From Cladosporium sp. IMV 00045 (Eukaryota > Ascomycota > Dothideomycetes > Cladosporiales > Cladosporiaceae): a stretch of DNA of 64,000 bases. The stretch is from the NCBI GenBank assembly GCA_001931905.2, contig MSJI02000849.1, forward strand, positions 1 through 64,000. The letters are read 5' to 3'. Below the pieces are notes generated by a model. The model saw only the letters and a program-made list of their open reading frames with translations. It did no database searches and was not told the origin of the DNA. Numbering within the stretch: the stretch's first letter is position 1; the number at the start of each line of letters is the position of its first letter. Of the stretch, positions 10,135-21,100 are shown in pieces. Made by a program: the position numbers and the translations under genes.

Positions 10135-11687
10135 ATGTCAAAAGGACCCGATCAAGAGATCCAAGTGCATCAACACGCCGTCGATACTCTCGTTAAGGAA
10201 GAACCAACGCGACGATGGCAAAGCTACCTCTGGGACTCACTCGACAAGTCGCCCGAAGAGCGCAAGTTTCTGTTCAAGCTTGATGCTGCAGTCTTGACTT
10301 TTGCTTGTTTGGGATACTTCATCAAGGCATTGGATCAGAACAATATCAATAACGCATTCGTGTCTGGGATGTACGTCGCCTGAACGTCCTAGCACAACGA
10401 GCTCGTGGGACGTCCTTAAAGCTGACACGCAAGGCAATAGGAAAGAAGATCTCAACCTGTATGGAAACGAGCTCAATTACATGCAAACACTATGGACGGT
10501 CGGCTACGTCCTCGGCGAGATCCCCAGTAACATGATCTTAACCCGCGTGCGACCCTCGATCTGGATTCCCTTCCTTGAGGTTGCGTGGACTATTCTCACC
10601 TTCTGCACCTCGCGATGCAACACCGCTCAACAATTATATGTCGTTCGCTTTTTCGTGGGCCTCTTCGAAGCGGGCTTCTACCCTGGTATGCAGTATATTG
10701 TCGGCTCGTGGTATCGCAAGGGCGAGCTTGCAAAGAGGAGCTGTATTCTGCATGCAAGTGGCCATGTCGCTTCCATGTTCAGTGGATATCTGATGGCAGC
10801 GGTGTATAATCTCGAAGGCGTACATAGCTTTCGAGGTTGGCAGGTATGGGACCGGTGAACCACCTCGGGTGAAATTTACTGTGACTGACCAGTCCCAACA
10901 GTGGCTGTTCCTCGTCGATGGAATCATCTCACTCCCCGTCGCAGTGCTCGGTGTTGTGTTGCTACCCGACATGCCCGAAACCACTCGGGCGTGGTACTTT
11001 TCCGAAGAAGAACGAGCCTTCGGTCTAAAGCGCATGCAGATGGAAGGGCGCCGCGGCCGCGAACCCTACACGCGCGCTAAGTTCAAGAAAATCTTCTCGT
11101 CCTGGCACATCTACGCCTTGACGGTGTTGTACATCGTCTTCAATAACGGCGGCAGCTCGTCGGCACCCGTGTTCGCGCAATTCCTCAAAAACAGCGAAAA
11201 CCCAACCTACACCGTCACGCAAATCAACGTCTACCCGACGATCACGCAAGCCGTCATCGTTGTCTCGACTCTGGCGTACGCCTGGAGCTCCGACACGTTC
11301 CTCAAAGGCGCGCGGTGGCCGCCGATGATTTTCGGCGGCGTCTTCAATATCATCACCTGCGCTTCTCTCGCCGTGTGGGATATTCCTCTCGCCTGGAAGT
11401 GGGCTTGCTACATCCTCGCCGCGTTTGGCGTGGGCTTGTCCGGGCTGTGCTTCGCTTGGGCGCACGAGATTTGCGCGGACGATAATGAAGAACGAGCTTT
11501 GGTGACGGCTACGATGAACGAGATGGCTTATGTCATCCAGGCTTGGCTGCCTTTGGTCATGTGGCAGCAGGTTGATGCTCCGAAGTACCATAAGGGGTTC
11601 GTTGGGGGAGCGGTTCTTTCGGCTTTGTTGATTGTGACTGCGTTGGTGGTGCGGTTTTTGCATCATCGCGAAATCAGACTGAAGTGA
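10135..11687 (+). CDS. MFS transporter, anion:cation symporter (Dal5/Liz1-like) family
   Basis: Plasma-membrane permease of the allantoate/pantothenate-type ACS family; the substrate is not readable from sequence. Exons 10135-10370, 10441-10843 and 10902-11687 give 474 residues; introns start GTACGT and GTATGG and end TAG and CAG. A cytoplasmic N-terminus leads into ALDQNNINNAFVSGM (TM1-2 region, the ACS signature) and GNELNYMQTLWTVGYVLGEIPSN. The second half has PDMPETTRAWYFSEEERAF in the long central loop and KGARWPPMIFGG. About 12 membrane segments are expected. The DQNNINNAFVSGM and IPSNMILTRVRPSIW motifs resemble pantothenate transporter Liz1/Fen2 most. Intact gene, convergent with the tyrosinase, 146 bp between stops. 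Confidence 0.88.
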
Positions 11688-11833
11688 GTCTTACTCTTTG
11701 AAGTGGAAAAGACTGTGATATCATGATTACTAGTCGTCATGGCATTACATTATACTAGATACTCTATCATCGAGCGAAGCCCACTCTTACAAACAGAAAC
11801 ATTCAAATTTTTTTAATCCAATGCACTCCCCAC

Positions 11834-13299
11834 TTACTCGTAGGTGTAGCAGAGAATCTCACCCTCGGTGTCGAGTAGTTCGCTGACCTTGACGGAAGGT
11901 GCGATCGCCCCGAGGTTAACCTCGAAGTCAAGAGTGACGTTGACGCCGCTGCTGTAGTCGAAGTCCGAGGGCGTGGTAGAGCCGCCGACTTGGTGGAGGC
12001 GGGTCTCCAAGTCCTTTTGCTGCCATTGCCAGTAGACGTAGTCGACCATGCTGTGGTGGAGGTAGAAGAGGGGGTCTGTGATGGGATGTTAGTGACAATT
12101 CTTGTTTCACCGCAGTTCCAGGATGAGGGATCTTACCACCGGGGCTGTTTGCAGCGTCACCAGCCTGGCCCAACACACCACCGACACCGAAGTGACCACT
12201 ACCGTGTACGTTGGAAACTGAGAAAGACGGACGACCCTCCAAGGTGCTTGCAAAGGCAGCGAAGTCAGGCTCGTTGATCGTCTTCTCCAAGGTCTTAGGA
12301 TCGGCGAAAAAGTTGAAAATTCCAGGGAGGAAATCGCGTCTCAGGCACTGGCCAGCACCGTCTTTCTCGCCAATGTTGACGTGGAAGTTGGGACGAGTGA
12401 AGGGGCCATCCTGAACACAGCCGCCACCAGAGCGGCCAAACTGAGCGAGACCGAATGGGTCCTGCGAGCTGTCGATCTCAACCCATTTGCCGTTACCACC
12501 GAAGCCGTTGGTCGGGGAGAAGATCTCGGTGTCGTATGCAGCCATCGACAAGACATCGAGAGGGTTGGCATCGAGAGACCAGTTCCAGTAACTGCGCCAT
12601 TGTTAGTGGACCAAGCTTCATGAATTACAAATCAACGCGACGGGATGTCTTACGGCTGGGCGCCCTTGTAGCCACAGACGTCTCTCAAGGTACGCTCATA
12701 CTCGGCAGTGAAGTAACGGTGCCATTGGGCAAAGAATCCAACGAAGTGGATCTTGTCCGCTTGGCTGCTGTGTACAGCCTGAAAGTCATCGTAACGGTTG
12801 AGAGGATTGAACTTGTCATCGTTGGCGAACTGCTCCTTAGTAATAGGGTCTTGGCTCTGCAAGCAGAGGACAGCGTCGATGTATTCCTGTCTCTCAGGGT
12901 CGCTCAATGTTCTCCTTGGAGTTTGTTAGTCGGTGAATTGCATCGGGACATATTGTCGAGTCAAAGATTACGCACCATTCTTTCCTGACGAGAGGGTTCT
13001 CGCATTTCTTCGATTTCGGTGGGCCTCTAGGCTTTCCGGGAGACTTGGGACCATTGGCGTGAGGGGGAGGGCCAGTGGTACCGGCATGAGGTGGAGGGCC
13101 ATTACCATTGGCGTGAGGCGGAGGACCAGGCGGGCCGCGAGGGAATGCAGCAGGACCAGCTGGAGGGCCGGCTAGAGGGCCAGCTGGCAGGCCAGGAACA
13201 TGAGGCGGAAGAGACGGTCCTCCTGCAGAGGCCGTAAGGGGCAGCGAGAACGATCGAGGCCGAAGCCAAGACAGAGGCGGAGGTGGACGAGAATCTCAT
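11834..13299 (-). pseudogene. Secreted tyrosinase (type-3 copper), apparent one-base frameshift near the N-terminus
   Basis: Phenol-oxidising enzyme. Exons (minus) 13299-12976, 12914-12654, 12591-12137 and 12075-11834 with GT-AG introns. The signal peptide starts MRFSSTSASVLASASIVLAA. CuA ligands are the three His in AVHSSQ, DKIHFVG and FAQWHRYF; CuB ligands are in NVHGSGHFG and DPLFYLHHSMVD. All six copper His are visible. A Pro/Gly/His-rich N-terminal linker (GPPPHANG-type) follows the signal peptide, but it is one base out of frame: one G of GGGG at 13238-13241 looks extra. Left as is, the signal-peptide frame meets a stop at 13104-13102. Corrected length would be 426 residues. The frameshift rests on composition of a poorly conserved linker, so it is less certain than the family call. 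Confidence 0.8.
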
Positions 13300-15288
13300 G
13301 GCGGATAATGAATCAGAGCGAACGAATTGAGGCAATGGAGATGGATCTGCGGAAAGCTGAAACGGCGACTTGAGGTGTGTTTAAGTATAAGAACGCCATG
13401 CTGCTGCCGGCCCTCACGGAAGTCGTCTAAGGCAAGTCTGCAGGGGAGAAGTGCCGAAAAGAATGAAGCGAGGCGCAATCGACCTAGTCTGCAGGACACT
13501 TTGACGAGACTGGCTCGACTGGTGAGGGCAAGGCTAATCTGCTGAACGAATTATTGAAGGAAAAGAATGGGCGGAGACCTACCAAATTGCAAGGGGGATT
13601 CCGGCTAGCTTTGCAGCGGGCACTGTTGGCCATGCGACTTGAAGACGTGCTATAGAGAAGCGAAGGATGGCCCGTCGTGCATCTGAAGAAGTCTAGGGAG
13701 ATGGAGTTGAGCCGTCCTACCCTATCGAGCAAGGCGACTCCATGATTTTGCGGAGTCTGAAGTCTCTTTTGTATAAGCTTCATTCCCTAGTGCAGCCACA
13801 ACGAGCCGCCATAAACGCCTCGCCCGCCACCAAGCCTCGTGCCGTCGTCTTGCATATACCGTAAACATTCCACCAAGCCAATAACGCCCTCTCGTCTAAT
13901 TTCTAGACGCACTTCTGCCGTCTTCCACGCGCTGAAGGATGCCTCGCTTCACAGTTCACACTTTTGCCGACATGCTTGTGCCTGACAGGTGGCGAAGGCT
14001 ATTATTGCAAAGTGCCATTGCATACATGTAGCCAGCCCAGCCATTCGAGTGCTCCCAGGACCAGGTCGAGTTGACGTGCAAGGTGATCGTCTTGCCCTCG
14101 TTTGTGATCTGCCTCCACCGATGCTCGTTGGCACGTGTGCAGAGCCTTTGACGAATAGGAACGCAATCTCGGCTACACGCCGAGAGCACGCAACACAGAG
14201 AGCCTCTCGAGCTCGATGCTCTTCACAGCCTCTGCCGTGCCTTGTGCTTGGATTACCGCTGTTTATCCAGATCCAAGGGTATATGTCCTGTTGCAGCTGC
14301 CCCCGAGCCGTCAGACCTAGTTATGGCCAATATGACACGGCCACCGAGCGCCCGGTATGTCGCTGAAGCACGAGCAGCGATACCCCATTCGAGAGGCGCC
14401 AAGGGCCCCAACGGAGATCAACTCCACCGTCGGCAAGAGGATTCCGAAGGTCCACATTTAGGGGCGACAAAAACGCTTCTGAAAAATGAAGAATACCTGC
14501 AACTTGATGCTGGGGTCCATCATCGCTTACCATTCAAAGTGGCATCTCAGCATGGGATGGCCAGACGGCTCGCTTAGACAGGCGGCAATATATTTGCACT
14601 TTATACACAACACAACTGAGCTGTGCAAGACCAGGCAAGCACTACGTCGTGCCACAGAAAGCCCCGGTCGCTCTTCAGAATGGGTTGCGCTCTCCGATGC
14701 TAACGATAGACCCACCGACGAAATCTAACTATTGTTGCAAATAGCCGAATCACAACAGTTCATGGCCGCATGCTAGCGAGTCCGCTTTGTTCCCACGCGA
14801 AACACATCCAAATCACTAGAACAAAATTACCCACATAGATGACCCAACCACGTGTCGAGTCAGAAACCTCTCTGTGCTCCCACCATCTCGGCATCCGGTC
14901 CATCGACATTTCGCAAACAAACGCCAGGGATTGGAGAATGTGAGTGCCTTCGTGCGCTGTGTGGACCGGAAACGTCGAAGACTTTGGTCTCTCGCCCGAT
15001 GGATTTGATCATTCTCCTGGTGGAGAGCCGCGAGAGGATCATAAGCGAGCCAACCCTACTCACGGCATCGATAGCCCCCATTACTTACTCGTACATGTGA
15101 AAAGACCGGCTTGCTGGGCCCCGTGCCCCAAAATCCTGCCTCGGAACACTTTGTCTGCGATCTTAAAACCGTGCATCGTGTGCTCCGTTGCACTGGTAGA
15201 GATTATGTAGATCATGGTCTCTGCTCTTCCTCCACCAGACTTGACCTGTCACTCACGTCCTTGTGATTGACATTAGACGCTGCGCTGG
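13300..15288. other. Two-kilobase intergenic region, tyrosinase / rhodopsin-like
   Basis: Divergent promoters of the tyrosinase and the seven-TM gene plus about 1.5 kb without a recognisable gene. Open frames are short and atypical in composition. No tRNA, tandem repeat or long inverted repeat noticed. Confidence 0.45.
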
Positions 15289-16844
15289 ATGGCTGATAGT
15301 ATATACCCCAGTATCCAGTACGTTTCGCAAACGCCTTGTCCTTTAATTCAACTAAAAGGCACTGACATCTTCTCTTCCAGGGCGGGCAATGGGTCGAAGC
15401 AACCCACGTTCCTGGCTGTTACTGTTGTATTACTGCTACTATCGCTTTGCGTAGTTGGCGCGAGGTTAGAAGAAGCGCAATGTCGAACCCTGGCTAGAAA
15501 ATGCTGACCACGAGCCCAGGCTCTATTGTCGTGTCAAACATGCAAAAGCAGTCGGCATCGACGATGGGTTCATCACCGCAGCGATGGTATTTGCCGTCGC
15601 CATTGGCATTATGAATGGATTTCACATTAGCTATGGCGCAGGGTAAGTTCGAATCTGTCAATCCAGAGCTGTCCCACATGCTGGGAACATACTCAGACAA
15701 AGCCTAGTTTGCCTTGAAAATGGAAGACTAACTTAGAGTTCTCAGGACTCACGATGACAACTACCTTGGTCCTGGAATCGACCCTTACGACGCATACGTG
15801 CCGAACTTAAAGCATTGGTACTCCTTTCAAATCGTCTACCCATTTGCTCTATTCCTCATCAAGATGTCTTTCTTGACGCTCTACAACCGCCTCTTCACGC
15901 CACCAATCATCAACAGATATCTCCTCTACGGCACAGGGATTTTCATTATCGTCTACACGATTGTGATCATGTTTGTTTTCGTATGCGACACCCTCCTCTA
16001 TATGCTACAGAGTGCAGAAATACAATGTGGCTGACACGAGGCCAGGCATTTGAATGCTCCAACCCGACCGATGCAATGCTACCTAGCTTTCCTTCCTCAG
16101 GAGACTGCCTTGACTTGACGAAGATTTACTTCGCGTCATCAGCTATCAACATCTTTACGGATCTAGCCATTTTGTTTCTGCCATTGAAACCCATCCTCAA
16201 TCTCAACATCAACCGACGACGAAAGGGTAAGTCAATTGTCTTCTCTACTCAAGTCTATGAGCTATGCTGACACGTCTGAAAGTGGCTGTCGTCGGTATTT
16301 TCATGGTGGGGGGCATTGCAATCCTCGCTTCGATTCTGCGTGTTTATTTCCTTCACGTCTACTTTTCCAGTCCAGAGCCGGTGTTTGCTACGATCGAAGT
16401 AAGTCCTCCTGTCTGCCTCCGACAGATTATACGAACCATCGCGCTAACAGGCGCCCTTTCTTGCAGGTCCTTCTCTGGTCCCAAATCGAGCTCAACGCAG
16501 CCATAATCTGCTCTTCCATCGCCTCCCTCCGTCCCCTGTTCAAGCGCATCTTCGCAAGCACCGCCTCACGCTCGAATGGACAATACTACGACACAGGAAA
16601 TATCTATACTCCCAACCGCTCAACAACCTACGAAATGCATTCTACCGGCCTGAAATCGCACGATGGCCGCGCCAACACCAAGATCGAAGCGCAGCTGCGC
16701 GGCATGGACAACGACAGCCAAGAGCTCATCTTGGACAAAGAGCATGCGGATGGCATCAGGCGGACAGTGGAGACACAGATCAGTTCTGAACAAGTAGACG
16801 ACAACGAGGCTGAGCGGTACAAGGGGAGAAACAGTCCCGTATAA
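15289..16844 (+). CDS. Seven-TM rhodopsin-domain (Pth11-like) integral membrane protein
   Basis: Fungal rhodopsin-domain family, which includes Pth11-like GPCRs without the CFEM domain; the ligand is unknown. Seven exons with consistent phases: 15289-15317, 15381-15464, 15520-15642, 15746-15980, 16046-16226, 16283-16398 and 16467-16844, 381 residues, all GT-AG. TM1 is FLAVTVVLLLLSLCVVGARL, followed by YCRVKHAKAVGIDD and TM2. TM3 contains FALFLIKMSFLTLYNRLF. TM6 is VVGIFMVGGIAILASILRVY and TM7 SQIELNAAIICSSIASLRPL, the family's E-x5-CSSIASLRP-type ending. A Ser/Glu-rich cytoplasmic tail of about 110 residues carries no obvious domain. The first tiny exon (29 bp) is supported by good splice sites but is the least certain part. 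Confidence 0.82.
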
Positions 16845-17425
16845 GTTTTTCTATCGGTCCAGGGGGAAATACGGTTGGAAAGACACAGGTCATATTGTAA
16901 TATGTGGATTGGTTTCGGGGCATTTTGAGATACCACAGGATCACTTGGGTGGGAAGGTCAATTGGGTTCGGACGGCTAGTCTGATGGTAAAAGGCTAGAA
17001 CGTGATAGTGTATTAGCTTCAGCCTGAATGTATCGACAGGTTACTACAAAAGGCACGTAACCCATGACGTTCACTTCGAAATATCAATTTATTTATGTTC
17101 GAAAATGCTGTCTCAAATCCATATGCCATTGCCCTCAGGAAAATCTTATGAAGCTTCATTGATGGCTGGAAGACCAACATGTGATACGTGTATAACAAGA
17201 CACAAATTGCAGGATATAGACAGTTCCGAAGATCGTCAAGGACGCCTTCAAAGATGCCCTCATACCCTCTGAATTATCGATCGCTCTGCCTTCCATGTAT
17301 ATGAGCAAGAATTGCATTGCTGACAGTCAAGTCCGTGAGACTCAGTCCAACACTTTTGTACACCACGAAGCCTCGCGAGATATACCTCTCTGTTTGTTCA
17401 AATCGCTGTTGATCACCACCGGACC
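16845..17425. other. Convergent intergenic region
   Basis: 3' flanks of the rhodopsin-like gene and the OCD gene. A/T-rich, no gene or RNA recognised. Confidence 0.45.
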
Positions 17426-18380
17426 TCATATTGCTCTCTTCAAAGAGACGATTTGACCGAGCTCTAGCATGTCGTCGGCTTTGAGTCTGCTTTGAACGAC
17501 TTCGCCCGAATTCTTGAGCGCGTACTCTCGATCGTCGACAAGCACAACACCTTTCATTCCGCCGCTAGCGAGATTACAACCACCACTTGCTTCTAAGCAG
17601 TGGTGCAAGAGCGCAGGATCCAATTCGATCATGTCAGCCTGCCACGAGCCAATCGCTGATATGAAAGGCTGGCGGTCATTGCTCCGGTGGCTGGTCAAGT
17701 ACTCAGAAGGGAAAAGCGGCTTTCTGACTGGAGTGGTACAGAAGACACAATCTGCGTGCTGCAAGCAACCTTCAGTGATTCGGGTCTGAGGGACCAAAGC
17801 GAAGAGAGCAATTCGATTTCCAAAGAGAGTTGTTCTCCTGAGTTATTTGATCGATGAGTGCGTTGACTGAAGCTTCCGCCCGGGCAACGTAGGTGATCGA
17901 ATCAACCTCATTTCCTCTGAGACCCAGTATCAGACGAGTATGCCACAGTGCCTGCATGCCACTTCCGAAGATTACGATGTTTTGCGCATATCTCCTCCAC
18001 GAGAAAGGTACCATTGCATTCATGGAGGTGCGAAATCCTGTCACTTCTTCAGCTGCCAGTAGGGCTGTCAGATTGCCTCGCCCATCCATGAGGATCAGGG
18101 TTCCATGTAGTGGGTCTTTCTTGCCATTGGGTCTAAGAGGAGGTTCTACGACAATCTTCGCCCCGACCGCCTCATCTGAGGTAAAGGATCGAAAGAGTGT
18201 ACGCTGGCCGTTTGCTCGAGTAACGCCGCTGGGCTCGGGTTGATAGTTGCGTTCTCCGCCAGAGGAGAAGTCTTGAAACGTTCTCTCGATGACTTGCCGA
18301 AAGCTAATCAATTCATCCTTGCTGAGATTCAGGAGTAATTGGTGGATTTCCTCACTGGTATAGAATGGTATGTGGGTCAT
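17426..18380 (-). pseudogene. Ornithine cyclodeaminase/mu-crystallin family enzyme, one-base frameshift
   Basis: NAD(P)-dependent family whose members include ornithine cyclodeaminase and pyrroline-2-carboxylate/ketimine reductases. Start ATG at 18380 (MTHIPFYTSEEIHQLLLNL), no introns needed. The Rossmann dinucleotide motif is IVIFGSGMQALWHTRL; the upstream substrate region has GTLILMDGRGNLTALLAAEEVTGFRTS in the family pattern. The C-terminal third (ADCVFCTTPVRKPLFP, then IGSWQADMIELD) is one base out of frame with the rest; an A of AAA at about 17817-17819 looks extra. Corrected length would be 317 residues. Next to a proline racemase-family gene, an amino-acid permease and a regulator, a pyrroline-2-carboxylate reductase role is more likely than ornithine cyclisation; that is inference. 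Confidence 0.82.
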
Positions 18381-19072
18381 ATTTGATTGCTCGTCAATTG
18401 ACCGTTTGGTCAGATACACGCACTGAAGGGAGAGCTATTTGCATGTAACAGTTAGTCTTAAGTAGAGTCAAGGATACCAACAGTCTACTCGTTGTGAAGG
18501 CATGTAGAGGAGCAACAGGGAGTTGGTTCCTTGATCACGATAAGGTGGTCATTGGTATGCATTTCAACCATCGTGTATGTCACCGGCATTCATGCCGCAA
18601 CGACCACCTACTTATCCCAGAAGCTGGCATTGTAACCGCATGTCAAGGTTAAAAGACGACTGGTGCTGTTGAACGAGAATCTCGGTTGCACAGCCGGTCA
18701 CGTGATTGCTCGAGGCCTCCGACATCACCGGGTAGCTGACCGTGATACCTCCATTTTCCGGGTTGAGCAATGCACGCTCCAGAAATGCCGCGATCTTTCT
18801 CCCTTTCCAGACATCGCAATGTAATATCAAACGCCGAAATGGATGCTCGGAATCACTTGGGTAATCGGATTACTGTGGGTCTCGTCCTTGCGGGCACCGG
18901 CCACGCTTGCTTTCTACCAGCTACGCTTCGAAGAGGCACTACAGTCAGGACAATCATGTCGCAGTTTTCTTGATTCGAAGAGATGAAAATTGGTTTGATT
19001 GATCAAAGACACATCTCATGGAAATGATTACCGTGCTACATTTGGAGCCATTGAACCTTGGACCGATCCTTA
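18381..19072. other. Intergenic, OCD promoter and permease 3' flank
   Basis: Holds the 19-bp CGG-N8-CCG element at 18681-18699, a GATAAG at 18539-18544 and a 6-1-6 inverted repeat GTAATC-G-GATTAC near 18859-18871. No coding gene recognised. Confidence 0.5.
18681..18699. promoter_or_regulatory. Putative Zn2Cys6 site, copy 1 (upstream of OCD gene)
   Basis: CTCGGTTGCACAGCCGGTC: an inverted CGG/CCG pair spaced by eight bases. It matches the element at 22436-22454 at 18 of 19 positions. It lies about 300 bp upstream of the OCD start. Confidence 0.5.
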
Positions 19073-20611
19073 TCAGGATGCTGAATTGTCCGCACATGAC
19101 CAAGCAGCTGAGCCTCCCGATTCTCTGTAAGAATCCATGATGCCCACAATGGACCCGTAAGTACCAGACACCATCAGGAATGATCCCAGAACAATCACGA
19201 AGATGCTCCAGCATACACCGGCCCGCCACCAGCCAGTTCTCTTTGCCTGATCTCTTGACCAATTGTCGTATAACCACATGAAGCCCATCGGTTGAAACGA
19301 CATGAGCGTGCCTAAGAGAGCCCCTATAAGAGACACAAGCCCTCCGAAAACAGGGATGGCGCTCGCAATGATATATGCACTAATACAGACGGCGAAAGTG
19401 CAACCAAGCCACGTAGCCCAGTGTACAAAGGAGTTGGCGGCGAGATGCTTGGAGCCACGCAAAATCCACAGAAAGAAATACTTTGCAGGAAGCTGTCTGA
19501 GGTCAGTCAACGAACCAGTTTTGCAAATGACGGCACTTACGTGAGAGACCAAGGTGACGGTAACAATCAGACCAGGCAATGCAAGCCCATAGCAGACTTT
19601 CTTCATGAGAGTACCCGCAGAACCCAAAGCGGGCGAGGTAACCAGAGATCCACAGTAGTAGTAGACGACTGTGCCAATGACGATATAAGTCACTGTTACA
19701 GCTGTCTGACAGCATATGAGAGAGCGCGTATACATCCTTGGGTCTCGCATCTCTGAGACAATCGAGAAGAACGCAGGAGTTCCTGCGTATGCAAAGACAA
19801 GAGATGAGACGGCAGCAATCGCTTCTGCCCATTCCACGTCTCGATTGAATAACTTGAAGTCCGGTTCCCAAGGACCAGTTTGCGGCGCAGCGGCTGGGCG
19901 ATCTTGCACGCCGACGGCGACTGTCAGGACAAATATCGAAGTGAGTATTCCGGCGAGTCCGACCCATGCTAGCCAAGTCATCTTTCCGAGTGTTCGAATG
20001 CTGGACAGGCCAAATCCTATGATGGCTGCAATGGCTACGAATACAGCGGTGCAAGTACCGTGTTCCGAGAGGGTGTTGAAGGCGATAGATATACTCAGCA
20101 TCCCGGAGCCGGACACGAAGACCCAATAGAGACAGAATACTCCTCCGAAGAAGATACGTCCAACACGTCCAAATAGTTTATGGCCGACATCGTCAATGCC
20201 GTAGACGTCCGGATGGTTGAGCTTGAATACGCCGACCACGTAATCCGACCAGGTCGTGATGATAGCAATGGCCAACAAGCATATGATTCCAGGGATCAAT
20301 CCGAGCGAGTCGAACGCCAAAGGAATGGACAGCACTCCGAGCCCAACCATGGTTTTCATCATCAAGGCGACTGTACCAAGCCAACCAACCTGTTTTTGAG
20401 TCAATTTCACTGCTCACTGGTTTGATCTGTCGAAAGGATGACATGCGTTGCGATAATCAGGTCCATCTTCACTGATCTCTCCAAATACAGCATCATGCGT
20501 TGTGGTTTGTTGAATGTCGCTCATCGTTTCGACGCCTTGTGAGTCGACGGGTGCGAGTTCCTCATCGTACTTTTTGTTCGTGTGGAACATATTGTGAGAC
20601 AATCGTGGCAT
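19073..20611 (-). CDS. AAAP amino-acid permease (Mtr-like), with a GC-AG intron
   Basis: Neutral/aromatic amino-acid transporter of the Mtr type, plasma membrane. Exons (minus) 20611-20447, 20389-19541 and 19492-19073, 477 residues. Exon 1 encodes the Mtr-type leader DAVFGEISEDGPDYRN; exon 2 opens with VGWLGTVALMMKTMVGLGVL, the family's TM1. The first intron (20446-20390, 57 bp) starts GCATGT and ends CAG, because only this donor keeps phase 0. The second intron (19540-19493, 48 bp) starts GTAAGT and ends CAG, is a multiple of three and lacks stops, so an unspliced message stays in frame. Eleven membrane segments are expected. Between two hydroxyproline-type enzyme genes it may import proline or hydroxyproline; this is inference from position. 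Confidence 0.87.
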
Positions 20612-21100
20612 TTCAAGGTGAAACGCTGAGTTGAATGGAAATATTTTGGACTTTTGAGGCTGAGTCGGACTGGAAGACAGAGCTTGACAGAGGAATGGCA
20701 GACATGATAAAGGGTTGTGCGTTCGCCTTTGATCTTCGCGATGTCACATTTCCACACTTGGGCCGAGGAAGCATGCGCGAATCAAAAAGGATGCCATTGC
20801 GATAAGTATCAATACCACGGAATGCCACCCGTCTGTAACGAGCCGGAAGCCGAGTATTCCTCGTAGATCGGCATGATCCAGAGGCTGTTGCATGTCATCT
20901 CCTCTGTTCCCATCTGCCACTTGCTCGCGTGTCAGCTGAAGAGGATACATTACGGGGTTAAAATGGGTCCCTGGTAAACCTTCAACCTGGGGCACATGGG
21001 GTAGGACCACAATAGATTGCTAATGATAAGGCCTCTGCTTGCGGATTTGATCCGATTAATCCGATGACATTAATTGTACTCATTCAAAGATACGAACTAC
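20612..21100. promoter_or_regulatory. Permease promoter region
   Basis: GATAA elements at 20706, 20801-20806 and 21025-21030 fit control by a GATA factor such as AreA. A CGG-N7-CCG palindrome followed by repeated ATCCGAT lies at about 21041-21063; it is not the same as the 19-bp element of the other two promoters. No gene recognised. Confidence 0.4.

Noticed and set aside
13250..13299. 50-bp intron inside the tyrosinase signal-peptide region
   Set aside because: It would remove the signal peptide and uses a poor donor (GTCTTG); a frameshift explains the data better.
20820..20860. Third copy of the 19-bp element in the permease promoter
   Set aside because: CTGTAACGAGCCGG resembles it only partly and lacks the CGG-N8-CCG spacing.
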